The position numbers and the translations under genes are program-made. Below, piece by piece: positions 16,445 through 24,896 of a stretch of DNA of 46,016 nt (the first letter of the stretch is position 1; every line of letters begins with the position of its first letter). Origin of the DNA: Betaproteobacteria bacterium (GTDB lineage Bacteria; Pseudomonadota; Gammaproteobacteria; Burkholderiales; Burkholderiaceae_E); NCBI GenBank assembly GCA_016868375.1, contig VGHA01000017.1, positions 1-46,016 on the forward strand, in the 5' to 3' direction. The notes under the pieces are model-generated. The model had not been told where the DNA came from. It did not search any database and saw nothing but the letters and a program-made list of their open reading frames with translations.

Positions 16445-16990
16445 TCAATCCGCCGCAATCCGGCCCACCTCGATCACCGTCTTCCACCTGGCAAATTCCG
16501 CAGCCTGATACTGGGCAAACTGCTCGGGGATATTTGCGACGATCTCAAAACCCTGCGATACGAGACGGGTTCGGATCGAGTCTTCCTGAAGGCTGCTGAT
16601 CAGGGCTGCATGGAGCTTTCGACGTAAATCGACGGGTAGACCCTTGGGAGCGACCACTCCCTGCCACGAGGCGACCTGTACGCCACTAACACCCGCCTCG
16701 TTCAGGGTGGGTACCTGCGGCAGCAGCGGGTTGCGATCGCCCGAAGTCACGGCGAGCGCCCGCAGCTTTCCGCCATGGATGTGCTGAACCACTGCATTGA
16801 TGTTTTGGAACGACGCATCAATCTGTCCGCCCAGTTTCTCCTGGAGCCTGGGGGCGAGGATGCGAGCGATGACATCGGTGGAGCCGCCGGGGGGGAAGGG
16901 CACCACCAGGGTCACTGGCTTGTCCGGCCATGCCAACGCGTTGAATGCCGTCATGAGTCCCAACAGCGCCAATGCAATCGTCTTCTTCAT
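16445..16990 (-). pseudogene. Bug/TctC receptor with large internal deletion
   Basis: A 181-aa frame. The N terminus is a normal Bug receptor: signal peptide (ALALLGLMTAFNALA), WPDKPVTLVVPFPPGGSTD, ILAPRLQEKLGGQ. It then jumps to IDASFQNINAVVQHIHGGK followed by LRALAVTSGDRNPLLPQVPT, skipping about 140 residues that form most of the ligand-binding lobe. The end is normal. Full-length relatives are about 325 aa (compare 4509 and 39074). As with the SDR at 15860 the deletion kept the frame. It lies downstream of the Ldh2-type gene on the same strand. The stretch 16316-16444 holds no gene. Confidence 0.85.
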
Positions 16991-17111
16991 GAGCTTCTCT
17001 CGGTTCCAAACAAAAACGCACTGATGTTGGCGATGCTCAACGTCGCAGCATCGTCAACGTGGCGCTGCACGTGATCCTGGCCAGACAGCGTTCGACTTCC
17101 GCGCCAGCAAC

Positions 17112-18179
17112 TCAAGAGACATCCAGTCGCACCCCTGCCCTGCGCGCTGCCGCCTCGAGCTCGACCCAGGTCGCATCGTCGATTTCGATGCCCTGCACCA
17201 AGCGCATCGCTTTTGCCTTGCGCTCGGGCTCACCGGGAAGTTGCACGCCTGCACCGCCAGGTGCGGGTGGACTTTGACGCAGCCACCGCTCAAACGCCCG
17301 GGCCTCGGCTTCGAAGGCAGACTGCGTGCCGAGCAATCGGGGACTGATCAGCACAGTAAGCATGCCGTTCAGCACGGCGCGCCGATCATCAGCGGGCTGA
17401 TGCCAGGTCCCACCACCAGTCAGCGCGCCGCCCAACAGCTCGCAGGCGACCGCGAGGCCGAAGCCCTTGTGTTCGCCAAACGTCATCAACGCGCCAAACA
17501 GGCCGCCCGACTGAGGAACAACCACGACGCCCGGATCGGTGCTGGGCTGGCCCCGTTCGTCGATCAGATAGCCCTCGGGTATGCGCCGGCCTTCGTTATG
17601 TGCAACCCGCATCTTGCCCTGCGCGACCCTGCTGGTTGCGAAATCGAGTATGAACGGGCTGTTGCCATCGCCAACGGGTAGACCGATACAGCAGGGGTTC
17701 GTGCCAAACCGGCCATCGCCGCCTCCGAAAGGTGCGACCACCGGACGTGCGAGCACATTGACAAAATGCAGCGAGACAAGACCCGAAGCAACCACCATCT
17801 CTGCGAAATGCCCGATGCGGCCCAGATGGTGCGAACCCGCCAGACTGACGAGGCAGACACCATGACGGCTCGCCCGCTCGATGCCCATCCTCATCGCCTG
17901 CTCGCCCGCGATCTGGCCAAATCCACGCTGACCGTCGAGTCGCAGCAGCGGCCCGGTGTCCAACAACACCTGTACACCGGTATTGGGCTTGAGCCCGCCC
18001 TCGAGCACCGCATCGACATAGCGGGGCACCATGCCAACGCCGTGCGAGTCGTGGCCGCTCAAATTGGCCAACACCAGATTATCGGCGACCTGCGCGGCTT
18101 CCTGAGGCGCGCTACCCAATGCTGCAATGATTGCTGCAACCTGCCCGCGCAGTAGCGGTGCAGCGATTACCCGACCCAT
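17112..18179 (-). CDS. Malate/L-lactate dehydrogenase-family (Ldh2) oxidoreductase
   Basis: A 355-aa member of the Ldh_2/MDH2 family, NAD(P)-dependent 2-hydroxyacid or imino-acid reductases unrelated to classic Rossmann dehydrogenases. Seen: LSGHDSHGVGMVPRYVD near residues 40-56 with the conserved S-H-x-S-H-G type active-site segment, GSHHLGRIGHFAEM near 114-127, and FILDFATSRVAQGKM near 175-190. Members act on sulfolactate, ureidoglycolate, 2,3-diketogulonate or delta-pyrroline carboxylates; the neighbouring sugar-acid genes favour a sugar-acid substrate, as inference. It lies 83 bp after the stop of the dctM gene on the same strand, so it may be the last intact gene of that transporter operon. 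Confidence 0.9.
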   Translation of the reverse strand: MGRVIAAPLLRGQVAAIIAALGSAPQEAAQVADNLVLANLSGHDSHGVGMVPRYVDAVLEGGLKPNTGVQVLLDTGPLLRLDGQRGFGQIAGEQAMRMGIERASRHGVCLVSLAGSHHLGRIGHFAEMVVASGLVSLHFVNVLARPVVAPFGGGDGRFGTNPCCIGLPVGDGNSPFILDFATSRVAQGKMRVAHNEGRRIPEGYLIDERGQPSTDPGVVVVPQSGGLFGALMTFGEHKGFGLAVACELLGGALTGGGTWHQPADDRRAVLNGMLTVLISPRLLGTQSAFEAEARAFERWLRQSPPAPGGAGVQLPGEPERKAKAMRLVQGIEIDDATWVELEAAARRAGVRLDVS

Positions 18180-18262
18180 TCCTTGCTCCAGATCGATCTC
18201 ATATCAACACGTGCTCCCGACAGAGCCCGCGACCGAGCGCGATCAGCAGATTGTGCCCCACC

Positions 18263-19657
18263 TCAGTAGAACAGCTCGGGCAACCACAGCACCAGCCCAG
18301 GCATATAGGTGATCACGACCAGGCTCAGTAGCAGCGGCACCAGCCAAGGCAGTATCGCTACCGTGGTGCGCTCGACGCTCAACTGCGCCACCTTCGCGAG
18401 CACAAAGAGCACCATTCCCATGGGCAGATGCAGCAGGCCAATCATCAGGTTGAGCACCATCACCAGACCGAAATGCACAAGGTCGATACCTAACTGCTGG
18501 CAGATGGGCACCAGAATCGGAACGAGTATCGTGATCGCGGCGGTGGGCTCGAGAAAACAGCCCACGAACAGCATCAGCAGATTGGCAAGCAGCAGGAATA
18601 CCCAGGGCTCGCGGGTGAAGCCAAGCACCCAGCCGCTGATGGCTGACGTAACGCCTGTTGCGGTAAGCATCCAGCTGAAGATGCTGGCGGCCGCGACGAT
18701 GAACAGCACCGTGGCCGTCGTTTCGACCGTGTCCAGACAAATACGAATGAAGCTGCGCAGGGTAAGTGTCCGGTACCAGAAAAATCCTAATACCAAGGCC
18801 CATACGCAGGCGGCAATGGCGCCCTCGGTCGGTGTGAAGACGCCGGTGGTCATGCCGCCAATCAGCAGCACCGGGGTCATGATCGGCAGCACCGCCTGGA
18901 AACGAAATACTCGATCCGCGAGAAACAACAGGGCGATGGCGCCCATCACAGTTGGCTGCGCAGGCCACTGGGCATGGCGCACCAGCGCCAACACCACGAG
19001 CGGCCAGACAACCACAATTGCGGTTTCGAGCAAGGCTTTGAGCACACGCGCCGGTACGAAGCCAATATCAGATCCCCAGCCATTACGATGGGCGAAATAG
19101 GCAACCGTCACCATCATCAGCAGTGCCATCACCAGCCCAGGCAGGATGCCAGCGAGGAACAGCGCACCCACTGACACATTGGCCATCATTCCGTAAATCA
19201 CGAAGGGCAGGCTCGGCGGAATGATCGGACCCAGCGTGGCCGAAGCAGCGGTTACACCGACTGCAAATTCCTTGCTGTAGCCATGATCGCGCATCGCCTT
19301 GATTTCTACGGTTCCGAGACCGGCGGCGTCGGCGATCGCCGTGCCACTCATTCCAGCAAAGACCACCGAGCCAACGACATTCACATGCCCCAACCCGCCC
19401 TTTAGCCAACCGACCAGCGCCAATGCATAGTGGTATATGCGGTTGGTGATCCCGGCGTTATTCATCAGGTTGCCAGCCAGGATGAAAAACGGCACCGCCA
19501 GAAGCGGAAAACTGTCGATCCCGGCAACCATCCGATGGATCACGACGAACGGGGGGGAACTCTGAACGAAGAACAGATAGATCAGCGAGGCGCCAGCCAT
19601 CGCGATCGCCACCGGCAGGCCGCCGCTCATCAGAACCAGAAACAGGATCTTCAGCAT
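18263..19657 (-). CDS. dctM: TRAP transporter large permease (DctM family)
   Basis: A 464-aa membrane transport subunit. Seen: VPFFILAGNLMNNAGI near residues 55-70, GSVVFAGMSGTAIADAAGLG near 95-115, ASATLGPIIPPSLPFVIYG near 138-156, and FTPTEGAIAACVWALVLGF near 280, all in standard order and spacing. The N terminus MLKILFLVLMSGGLPVAIAMA is a normal first helix. It is third in a P-Q-M unit read leftward and begins 21 bp after the dctQ stop. The substrate is unknown; the divergent enolase-family dehydratase suggests an acid sugar. Confidence 0.93.
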   Translation of the reverse strand: MLKILFLVLMSGGLPVAIAMAGASLIYLFFVQSSPPFVVIHRMVAGIDSFPLLAVPFFILAGNLMNNAGITNRIYHYALALVGWLKGGLGHVNVVGSVVFAGMSGTAIADAAGLGTVEIKAMRDHGYSKEFAVGVTAASATLGPIIPPSLPFVIYGMMANVSVGALFLAGILPGLVMALLMMVTVAYFAHRNGWGSDIGFVPARVLKALLETAIVVVWPLVVLALVRHAQWPAQPTVMGAIALLFLADRVFRFQAVLPIMTPVLLIGGMTTGVFTPTEGAIAACVWALVLGFFWYRTLTLRSFIRICLDTVETTATVLFIVAAASIFSWMLTATGVTSAISGWVLGFTREPWVFLLLANLLMLFVGCFLEPTAAITILVPILVPICQQLGIDLVHFGLVMVLNLMIGLLHLPMGMVLFVLAKVAQLSVERTTVAILPWLVPLLLSLVVITYMPGLVLWLPELFY

Positions 19658-19678
19658 GCGTATGGCTCCTGACAGCGC

Positions 19679-20254
19679 TCAGCGGTCGCCCATCTCGGTA
19701 CCCGGTCGTTCGAGTACGGTGTAGCCACGGCGCAGATGCAGCCGCAGCACCCAGAGCGATCGCACGGTCATTGCGGCAAACCCCGCGAGCACAACGCCGT
19801 AAACCAGATTCATTGGTAGATCCACGATTGTCATTCGATAGCTACCGAGCTTTTGCATCATCTGCAGGGTCAGAACCGTCGCAGCGCCAAAAAACCCAAT
19901 CCGTAGCAGATCGATCAGGATCGCAAGGGGGCGGGACAGCGCGCGTGGCATGAAACGGAAAAAGAAATCGACCTGAATATGATTGTTCTTCGCGACTCCG
20001 ATCGCAGCACCCGTGAACACCGTGGCGATCAGCAGATAGCGCGCGATTTCTTCGGTCCATGCAGCTGAATCGTTGAGGACATAGCGGGTGAAAAACTGAT
20101 AGAACACAGTGAGCCCCAGCGCCCAGAAAAAGAGCAGCGCCACCCAGGCCTCGACAGGTGTTTCAGAGAAGTCCGCGGCCTCATCAACGGCGTGAAGCTC
20201 GCCGTCCTCCCCAAGAACCCTGGGCCCCGCGTCGATATCGTGGATCTTGCTCAT
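19679..20254 (-). CDS. dctQ: TRAP transporter small permease (DctQ family)
   Basis: A 191-aa four-helix membrane protein. The start at 20254 (MSKIHD) is chosen over an upstream TTG. After a hydrophilic, acidic N-terminal tail of about 40 residues come ALLFFWALGLTVFYQFFTRYVL (helix 1, with the FTRYVL...W.EE motif), the YLLIATVFTGAAIGV helix, a helix around DLLRIGFFGAATVL, and a final VYGVVLAGFAAMTV. The long acidic leader is unusual for the family. A strong hairpin separates it from dctP upstream. Confidence 0.88.
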   Translation of the reverse strand: MSKIHDIDAGPRVLGEDGELHAVDEAADFSETPVEAWVALLFFWALGLTVFYQFFTRYVLNDSAAWTEEIARYLLIATVFTGAAIGVAKNNHIQVDFFFRFMPRALSRPLAILIDLLRIGFFGAATVLTLQMMQKLGSYRMTIVDLPMNLVYGVVLAGFAAMTVRSLWVLRLHLRRGYTVLERPGTEMGDR

Positions 20255-20263
20255 TGGCAATCC

Positions 20264-20340
20264 CAAGTAGGCACGCGCCGGCTCACAGACCCGCGCGAGG
20301 GCGGGTCTGTGGCTCGCGAGTATGGAACAGTGCCTACTTG
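20264..20340 (-). promoter_or_regulatory. Nested hairpins between dctP and dctQ
   Basis: Two perfect inverted repeats are nested. The outer is CAAGTAGGCAC (20264-20274) with GTGCCTACTTG (20330-20340), the latter containing the dctP stop codon. The inner is CACAGACCCGC (20284-20294) with GCGGGTCTGTG (20301-20311), a 6-nt loop. There is no T-run, so it is not a simple terminator. In dctPQM operons a stem-loop after dctP is known to stabilise the receptor mRNA and lower permease expression; that is the likely role. Confidence 0.75.
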
Positions 20341-21329
20341 ACCGCCTGGATGCGATCGTAGTCGGCGCGCGAGAAGCCCAGCGACTGGAGGGGGCGGTTT
20401 TTGAGGACGGCCTCGACGAAGCTCTTGCGATCGACTTCTACGACCTGCAGACCCCGTTTGCGAAATTCATCGACGAGTTCCGCCTCGCGCTTGGTGATCT
20501 GCGCCGTCGCGCGCACGGCCGCCTGCTGGGTCACCTCGGTGAAGATGCGTCGCTCCGACTCGTTCAGCCGACCCCAGAGATGCGGCGCGATCTGCGTCGT
20601 GAGGCCATCGACGATGTGACCCGTCAGCATGATCGCCTTCTGTACTTCGTAGAACTTCTTCGCATCGATCGTGGTGAGCGGATTTTCCTGGGCCTCGACT
20701 GTCCCGTTCTGCAGGGCGAGGTAGACCTCGGCAAAGGCAATCGGCGTCGGGTTGGCGCCGCAGGCCTCGGGGGTGGCGCGATAGGCTGGGGCATCCGGAA
20801 CACGGATCTTGATCCCCTTCATGCCGGCGCAGTTGCTAAAGGGCTTCTGCGCGGTGGTGTGGCGTGCGCCGTAATAGGTGTATGCCGTGACCTGGATACC
20901 GGTCTTCGCGCGGAACTCGTTCACCATCTCCTGGAACACATCGCTCTTCGAATAGGCGATCAGATGGTTACCGACACGAAAGATAAACGGGTAGTAAGCG
21001 ATTCCGAAGCGCGGATAAGCGCGTGCCGCAAACGAAGGGCCGCTGATGATCATGTCAACAGTGCCCAGGGTCAGCCCCTGATTGATATCCGTTTCTTTGC
21101 CCAGCGAAGAAGCGGGGAACACCTGAATGTCGAACTTGCCGTTAGTACGGGCGCGGATCTCGTTGGCAGCCCAGACCGATTCGGTGTGGTACGGCTCTGA
21201 GGTCTCGTAGACGTGTGCCCACTTCAGCTTTTGCTGCGCTGTGGCACCGCCACTGGCCAGCGCTGCAAAAGCGCCAAGCGCAACAATGCTCGCCCGCGCG
21301 AGCTTTCCGATACTGGTCCGCCTGTTCGT
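20334..21329 (-). CDS. dctP: TRAP transporter solute-binding protein (DctP family), apparent ACG start
   Basis: About 331 aa. The signal peptide (RRTSIGKLARASIVALGAFAA, ending GGATAQ) and the mature protein (KLKWAHVYETSEPYHTESVW, then VFPASSLGKETDINQGLTLG) are normal, and the E-V-Y-x-AL-x-N-G-T-V-E signature near residue 215 is present. The frame has no ATG at the expected start. A perfect AGGAGA site lies 5 nt before an ACG (21327-21329) that begins TNRRTSIGK, so the start looks like ATG changed to ACG. Upstream in-frame GTG and ATG codons (to 21458) lack a ribosome site and would add an unlikely leader. First gene of the P-Q-M unit, divergent from the gene at 21529. Confidence 0.82.
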   Translation of the reverse strand, partial: TNRRTSIGKLARASIVALGAFAALASGGATAQQKLKWAHVYETSEPYHTESVWAANEIRARTNGKFDIQVFPASSLGKETDINQGLTLGTVDMIISGPSFAARAYPRFGIAYYPFIFRVGNHLIAYSKSDVFQEMVNEFRAKTGIQVTAYTYYGARHTTAQKPFSNCAGMKGIKIRVPDAPAYRATPEACGANPTPIAFAEVYLALQNGTVEAQENPLTTIDAKKFYEVQKAIMLTGHIVDGLTTQIAPHLWGRLNESERRIFTEVTQQAAVRATAQITKREAELVDEFRKRGLQVVEVDRKSFVEAVLKNRPLQSLGFSRADYDRIQAVK

Positions 21330-21528
21330 GCCTGTCTCCTGTCGAATTATGGTGTGTTGCGCAAGCACGCTGCAAAACCGCAGGCGGGTACCGAAACCAA
21401 TACGGAACCCGTGATCTCGCCTGTGGACAAGCGGCGCGGCCAGCCGGAAAATCTTCACACGCCCAGCCAGAGCCGGTCAAGCTGAGCCCATCGCAAAGAC
21501 CGGCTGGCGCGACCGTTCCGGAGCAGCC

Positions 21529-22644
21529 ATGCCCAAAGTCAGCATAGAACAAATCGAGATTCGCCAGGTCGACCTGCCACCCAAGGTGATCCGCACCGAT
21601 GCAATCCAGTCTTTCGTCAAGCAGGAAACCGTGCTGTTCTGTCTGCATACGAGCGACGGTCTCAGGGGTACAGGCTACGCCTATACTATCGGTACAGGCG
21701 GCTCATCGATCATCGCACTGCTTCGGGATCATCTCGCGCCGCGCCTGCTGGGCCGGGATCCCACTGCGGTCGAGGCTATCTGGAAAGATTTGTTCTTTCA
21801 TACCCACGCCACAGCGGTCGGCGCAATCACCAGCCTGGCGCTCGCCTGTGTCGATACCGCCCTGTGGGACTGGCGCGCCCGGCGTACTGAATTACCGCTT
21901 TGGCAGTTGCTGGGCGGGGCGCGCGATCGCGTGCCGCTCTACACCACCGAAGGTGGCTGGCTTCATCTGAGCCCCCAGGAACTGGTCGACCAGACCCTCG
22001 CAGCGCGCGATCAGGGATTCAGAGGCGCGAAGATCAAGATAGGGCGTGCCCATGTCAGCGAGGATTTCGCACGACTCTCGGCGGTGCGGCAGGCTGTTGG
22101 CCCAGGCTTTGACCTGATGACAGACGCCAATCAGGGGCTCACACGTCCAGAGGCCATTCGCCGGGCCCGGGCGTTTGCGGACCTTGACCTGGCCTGGATC
22201 GAAGAACCACTGCCGGCCGAGGATGTGGGCGGCCACCGACAACTGCTCGCGCACACCAGCACTCCGATCGCAATCGGCGAGTCGCTCTACCACCCGATGC
22301 AGTTCCGGCAATACCTGGAGGACGCCGCATGCTCAATCGTGCAGCCGGATGTCGCCCGGATCGGCGGCATCACCCCCTGGATCAAGACTGCGCACCTGGC
22401 CGAGACCTTTGACGTACCGGTATGCCCACACTTCCTGATGGAGTTGCACGTCAGCCTTTGCGCAGCGGTGCCGAACGCGCCCTGGGTCGAATACATTCCA
22501 CAACTTGACGACATCACGCTCGAGGGCCTGCGCATCGAAAACGGTCAGGCGCTCGCCCCGCTGGAGCCAGGGCTTGGGATCGCCTGGGATTGGTCAGCGA
22601 TTGCGCGGCGCCAATCGGTTTATCTTGAGCTGAATTACGCTTGA
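21529..22644 (+). CDS. Mandelate racemase/muconate lactonizing enzyme-family protein
   Basis: A 371-aa enolase-superfamily enzyme. The capping domain is followed by a barrel with the K-x-K motif GAKIKIG near residues 166-172, then metal ligands in LMTDANQG (Asp), WIEEPLP (Glu) and AIGESLYH (Glu), and a late CPHFLMELH with the histidine expected of MR-type members. This set of residues supports proton abstraction next to a carboxylate, as in sugar-acid dehydratases or racemases. A ribosome site (CCGGAGC) precedes the ATG. It is divergent from the dctPQM unit across 199 bp, a common layout for a transporter and the dehydratase of its sugar acid. The exact substrate is not readable. Confidence 0.92.
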   Translation: MPKVSIEQIEIRQVDLPPKVIRTDAIQSFVKQETVLFCLHTSDGLRGTGYAYTIGTGGSSIIALLRDHLAPRLLGRDPTAVEAIWKDLFFHTHATAVGAITSLALACVDTALWDWRARRTELPLWQLLGGARDRVPLYTTEGGWLHLSPQELVDQTLAARDQGFRGAKIKIGRAHVSEDFARLSAVRQAVGPGFDLMTDANQGLTRPEAIRRARAFADLDLAWIEEPLPAEDVGGHRQLLAHTSTPIAIGESLYHPMQFRQYLEDAACSIVQPDVARIGGITPWIKTAHLAETFDVPVCPHFLMELHVSLCAAVPNAPWVEYIPQLDDITLEGLRIENGQALAPLEPGLGIAWDWSAIARRQSVYLELNYA

Positions 22645-22680
22645 GGCGATCGGGTAAGGCCAGTGCCGCTGCCGCGTATC

Positions 22681-22824
22681 TTAGTTCACCTGCTCGCTCC
22701 AAAGCACAGGTCGACCCTGCGGGCCAGCGAGCCGCTCGAGGTGAGCGGCCATACTCAAGACCATTGCATCGTCGTAGCGCCGACCCACGATCTGAATCCC
22801 CACCGGGAGTCCACGTACCAGGCC
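22681..22824 (-). pseudogene. C-terminal remnant of an amidase
   Basis: Reading leftward, the DNA encodes LVRGLPVGIQIVGRRYDD, then MVLSMAAHLERLAGPQGRPV and a stop at 22681. GLPVGIQIVGRRYDD is the standard C-terminal block of the amidase signature family (GatA/AtzF-like). Everything before it, including the Ser-Ser-Lys catalytic region, is gone. The break at about 22825 is exactly where a TRAP receptor fragment begins on the other strand, so one rearrangement joined two unrelated gene pieces. Confidence 0.8.
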
Positions 22825-22827
22825 AGC

Positions 22828-24104
22828 ACGCCGCAGCCGTGAAATTGGCCGAGTTGGTCAAGCAGCGCACTAACGGCGACGTTGAAATCACCATCTTTCC
22901 CGCCAACCAGCTGGGCAACGACGCGGCCATGATCAACGGCACCCGCGGTGGCACGATTGACATCGTCTCCAGCGGCGCCGATAACTTCCCGCTGATGGCG
23001 GTACCTTTTTTCATGTTGGCCGGCGAGTTGATGAATGCTGGCGGCATGAGTCGGCGAATTGTCGAATCGGCCATGGTCTGGGTTGGCCACTTGCGGGGCG
23101 GCCTGGGCTATGTCGCGGTGTTTGCAGCCATCGTCATGGCCAGTTTGTAAGGCTCGGCGGTGGCTGACACGGCCGCGTTGGCTGCCGTGCTCATGCCCAT
23201 GATGCGCGATGCTGGTTACCGAATGGACCGCTCCGCTGGCCTGATCGCTGCCGGCGGCATCATTGCGCCGGTCATTCCACCATCCATCGGTTTCATTTTG
23301 TTTGGCGTTATCGGCGGCGTATCGATATCCAAACTATTCATGGCGGGTATCTTCCCCGGAATCTTGATGGGCCTGGCCCTGATCGTGACCTGGGCGATCG
23401 TCGCGCGCAAGGATCAGGTACGCGTCAGCGAGCGCGTCCCGTTGCGGCGCCGGCTGCGCGTCACTCTGAACGCCTTCTGGTCTTACCTGCTTGCCATCGT
23501 GATCATCGGCGGCATGAAGATGGGTATCTTCACGCCCACCGAGGCCGCAGTGGTGGCGGTGGTCTACTCGCTCTTTGTGGGTCTGGTCATCTATTGTGAG
23601 ATCAAGGTCCGCCAGCTCTACAGCATCATCCTCGCTGCCGCCAAGACCTCCTCCGTGGTCATGTTCCTGGTGGCTGCCGCTCTGGTCAGCGCGTGGCTGA
23701 TCACTGTGGCCAACATCCCGCGGCAGATCGTTGATATCCTGCGTCCGTTCATTGACAATCCCACGCTGCTGATGGTCATGCTGATGTTGATGGTGGTGGG
23801 CACGGCACTGGACTTTGCCCCCACGGTACTCATTCTCACGCCGGTGCTGATGCCGCTCGTTCGCGAGGCGGGTATCGATCCGGTTTAATTTGGCGTTCTG
23901 TTCATCATCAACAACGCCATTGGCCTGCTCACACCCCCAGTGGGAACGGTGCTCAATGTGGTCTGCGGTGTGGGCCGAATTCCCATGCACGACGTGATCC
24001 GCGGGGTCATGCCTTTTCTGGTGTCCCAGGTAGTGGTGATGGGTCTGCTGATTGCTTTTCCCAACCTGGTCATGGTCCCCCTGAAATTTCTAATCGCCCG
24101 ATGA
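22828..24104 (+). pseudogene. dctP-dctM fusion remnant with two in-frame TAA codons
   Basis: One continuous frame starts inside a TRAP receptor (KLAELVKQRTNGDVEITIFP, ANQLGND, GGTIDIVSSGA) and passes at about 22980 straight into a DctM permease (NFPLMAVPFFMLAGELMNAG). dctQ and the flanking halves are missing. The permease part is interrupted at 23148 (MASL-stop-GSAVADTAA, where relatives have Ser) and at 23886 (IDPV-stop-FGVLFIINNAIG, where relatives have an aromatic residue). Each can arise from one base change. The frame is otherwise intact to its TGA, which overlaps the ATG of the next gene as ATGA. It is the broken transporter of the gluconate/idonate operon that follows. Confidence 0.88.
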
Positions 24105-24868
24105 ACATTCTTGACTCCTTCTGCCTGGCGGGCCGACGTGCCCTGATCACAGGCTCCTCGGCCGGCATCGGCCTGGGCTTGGCCGAGGCCTTGGGCCAGG
24201 CTGGCGCCCACGTGATCGTCAACGGTCGTACCGCTGGCAAAGTCGATCAGTCGGTCCAGGCTCTGCAAGCGCAGGGCCTGTCGGCCAGTGCCAGTGTCTT
24301 CGATGTCACCGAAGCCGACAGCGTACGCGCAGCGGTCGATCAACTGGAGGCACAGGGCCCGATCGACATTCTGGTCAACAACGCCGGCATGCAGATTCGC
24401 GGCCCGCTGCAGGACTACGCAGACGCCGATTGGCAAACCCTGATGAAGACCAATTTGGACAGCGTTTACTTTGTCGGTCAAGCGGTGGCGAGGAAGATGA
24501 TTCCTCGCGGTCGCGGCAAGATCATCAACATCTGCTCGGTGCAGAGCGAACTCGGCCGGCCCGGCATTGCGCCCTACACCGCAACCAAGGGCGCCGTAAA
24601 AATGCTCACCAAGGGAATGGCCATCGACTGGGGGCAGTTCGGTCTGAATGTCAACGGCATCGGCCCGGGATACTTCAAGACCGAGCTTAACCAGAAGCTG
24701 GTCGACGACCCAGCCTTCAGCGCCTGGCTGGTGGGACGCACACCGAGCCGGCGCTGGGGCGACGTGCAAGACCTGGGCGGTGCAGCCGTATTCCTGGCCT
24801 CAGACGCCTCGCGTTTCGTCAATGGCCACATCCTCTACGTAGACGGCGGCGTCACCGCCACGCTTTAA
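24101..24868 (+). CDS. idnO: Gluconate 5-dehydrogenase-like SDR
   Basis: A 255-aa SDR closest in pattern to IdnO/Ga5DH, which interconverts D-gluconate and 5-keto-D-gluconate. Motifs: TGSSAGIGLGLAEAL at residues about 18-32, NGRT (NADPH-type loop) near 46, ILVNNAGMQIRGP near 90-102, the catalytic Ser in INICSVQSE near 145 and YTATKGAVK near 159-167, then GIGPGYFKTELN. These segments, notably GPGYFKTE, are typical of gluconate 5-dehydrogenases. Its ATG overlaps the stop of the ruined permease frame; idonate dehydrogenase follows 28 bp later. With it, this forms the idonate to 5-ketogluconate to gluconate route. Confidence 0.88.
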   Translation: MNILDSFCLAGRRALITGSSAGIGLGLAEALGQAGAHVIVNGRTAGKVDQSVQALQAQGLSASASVFDVTEADSVRAAVDQLEAQGPIDILVNNAGMQIRGPLQDYADADWQTLMKTNLDSVYFVGQAVARKMIPRGRGKIINICSVQSELGRPGIAPYTATKGAVKMLTKGMAIDWGQFGLNVNGIGPGYFKTELNQKLVDDPAFSAWLVGRTPSRRWGDVQDLGGAAVFLASDASRFVNGHILYVDGGVTATL

Positions 24869-24896
24869 CCGCAAGCCCTTTCGGATCGGCCCCATC

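Noticed and set aside
20322-21200. 292-codon open frame on the plus strand
   Set aside because: Antisense to the dctP gene at 20334-21329, which has clear motifs.
22981-23147. Intact split permease genes at 22981-23147 and 23160-23888
   Set aside because: Both pieces belong to one DctM sequence with residues missing only at the TAA codons and without start signals, so they are parts of a pseudogene.
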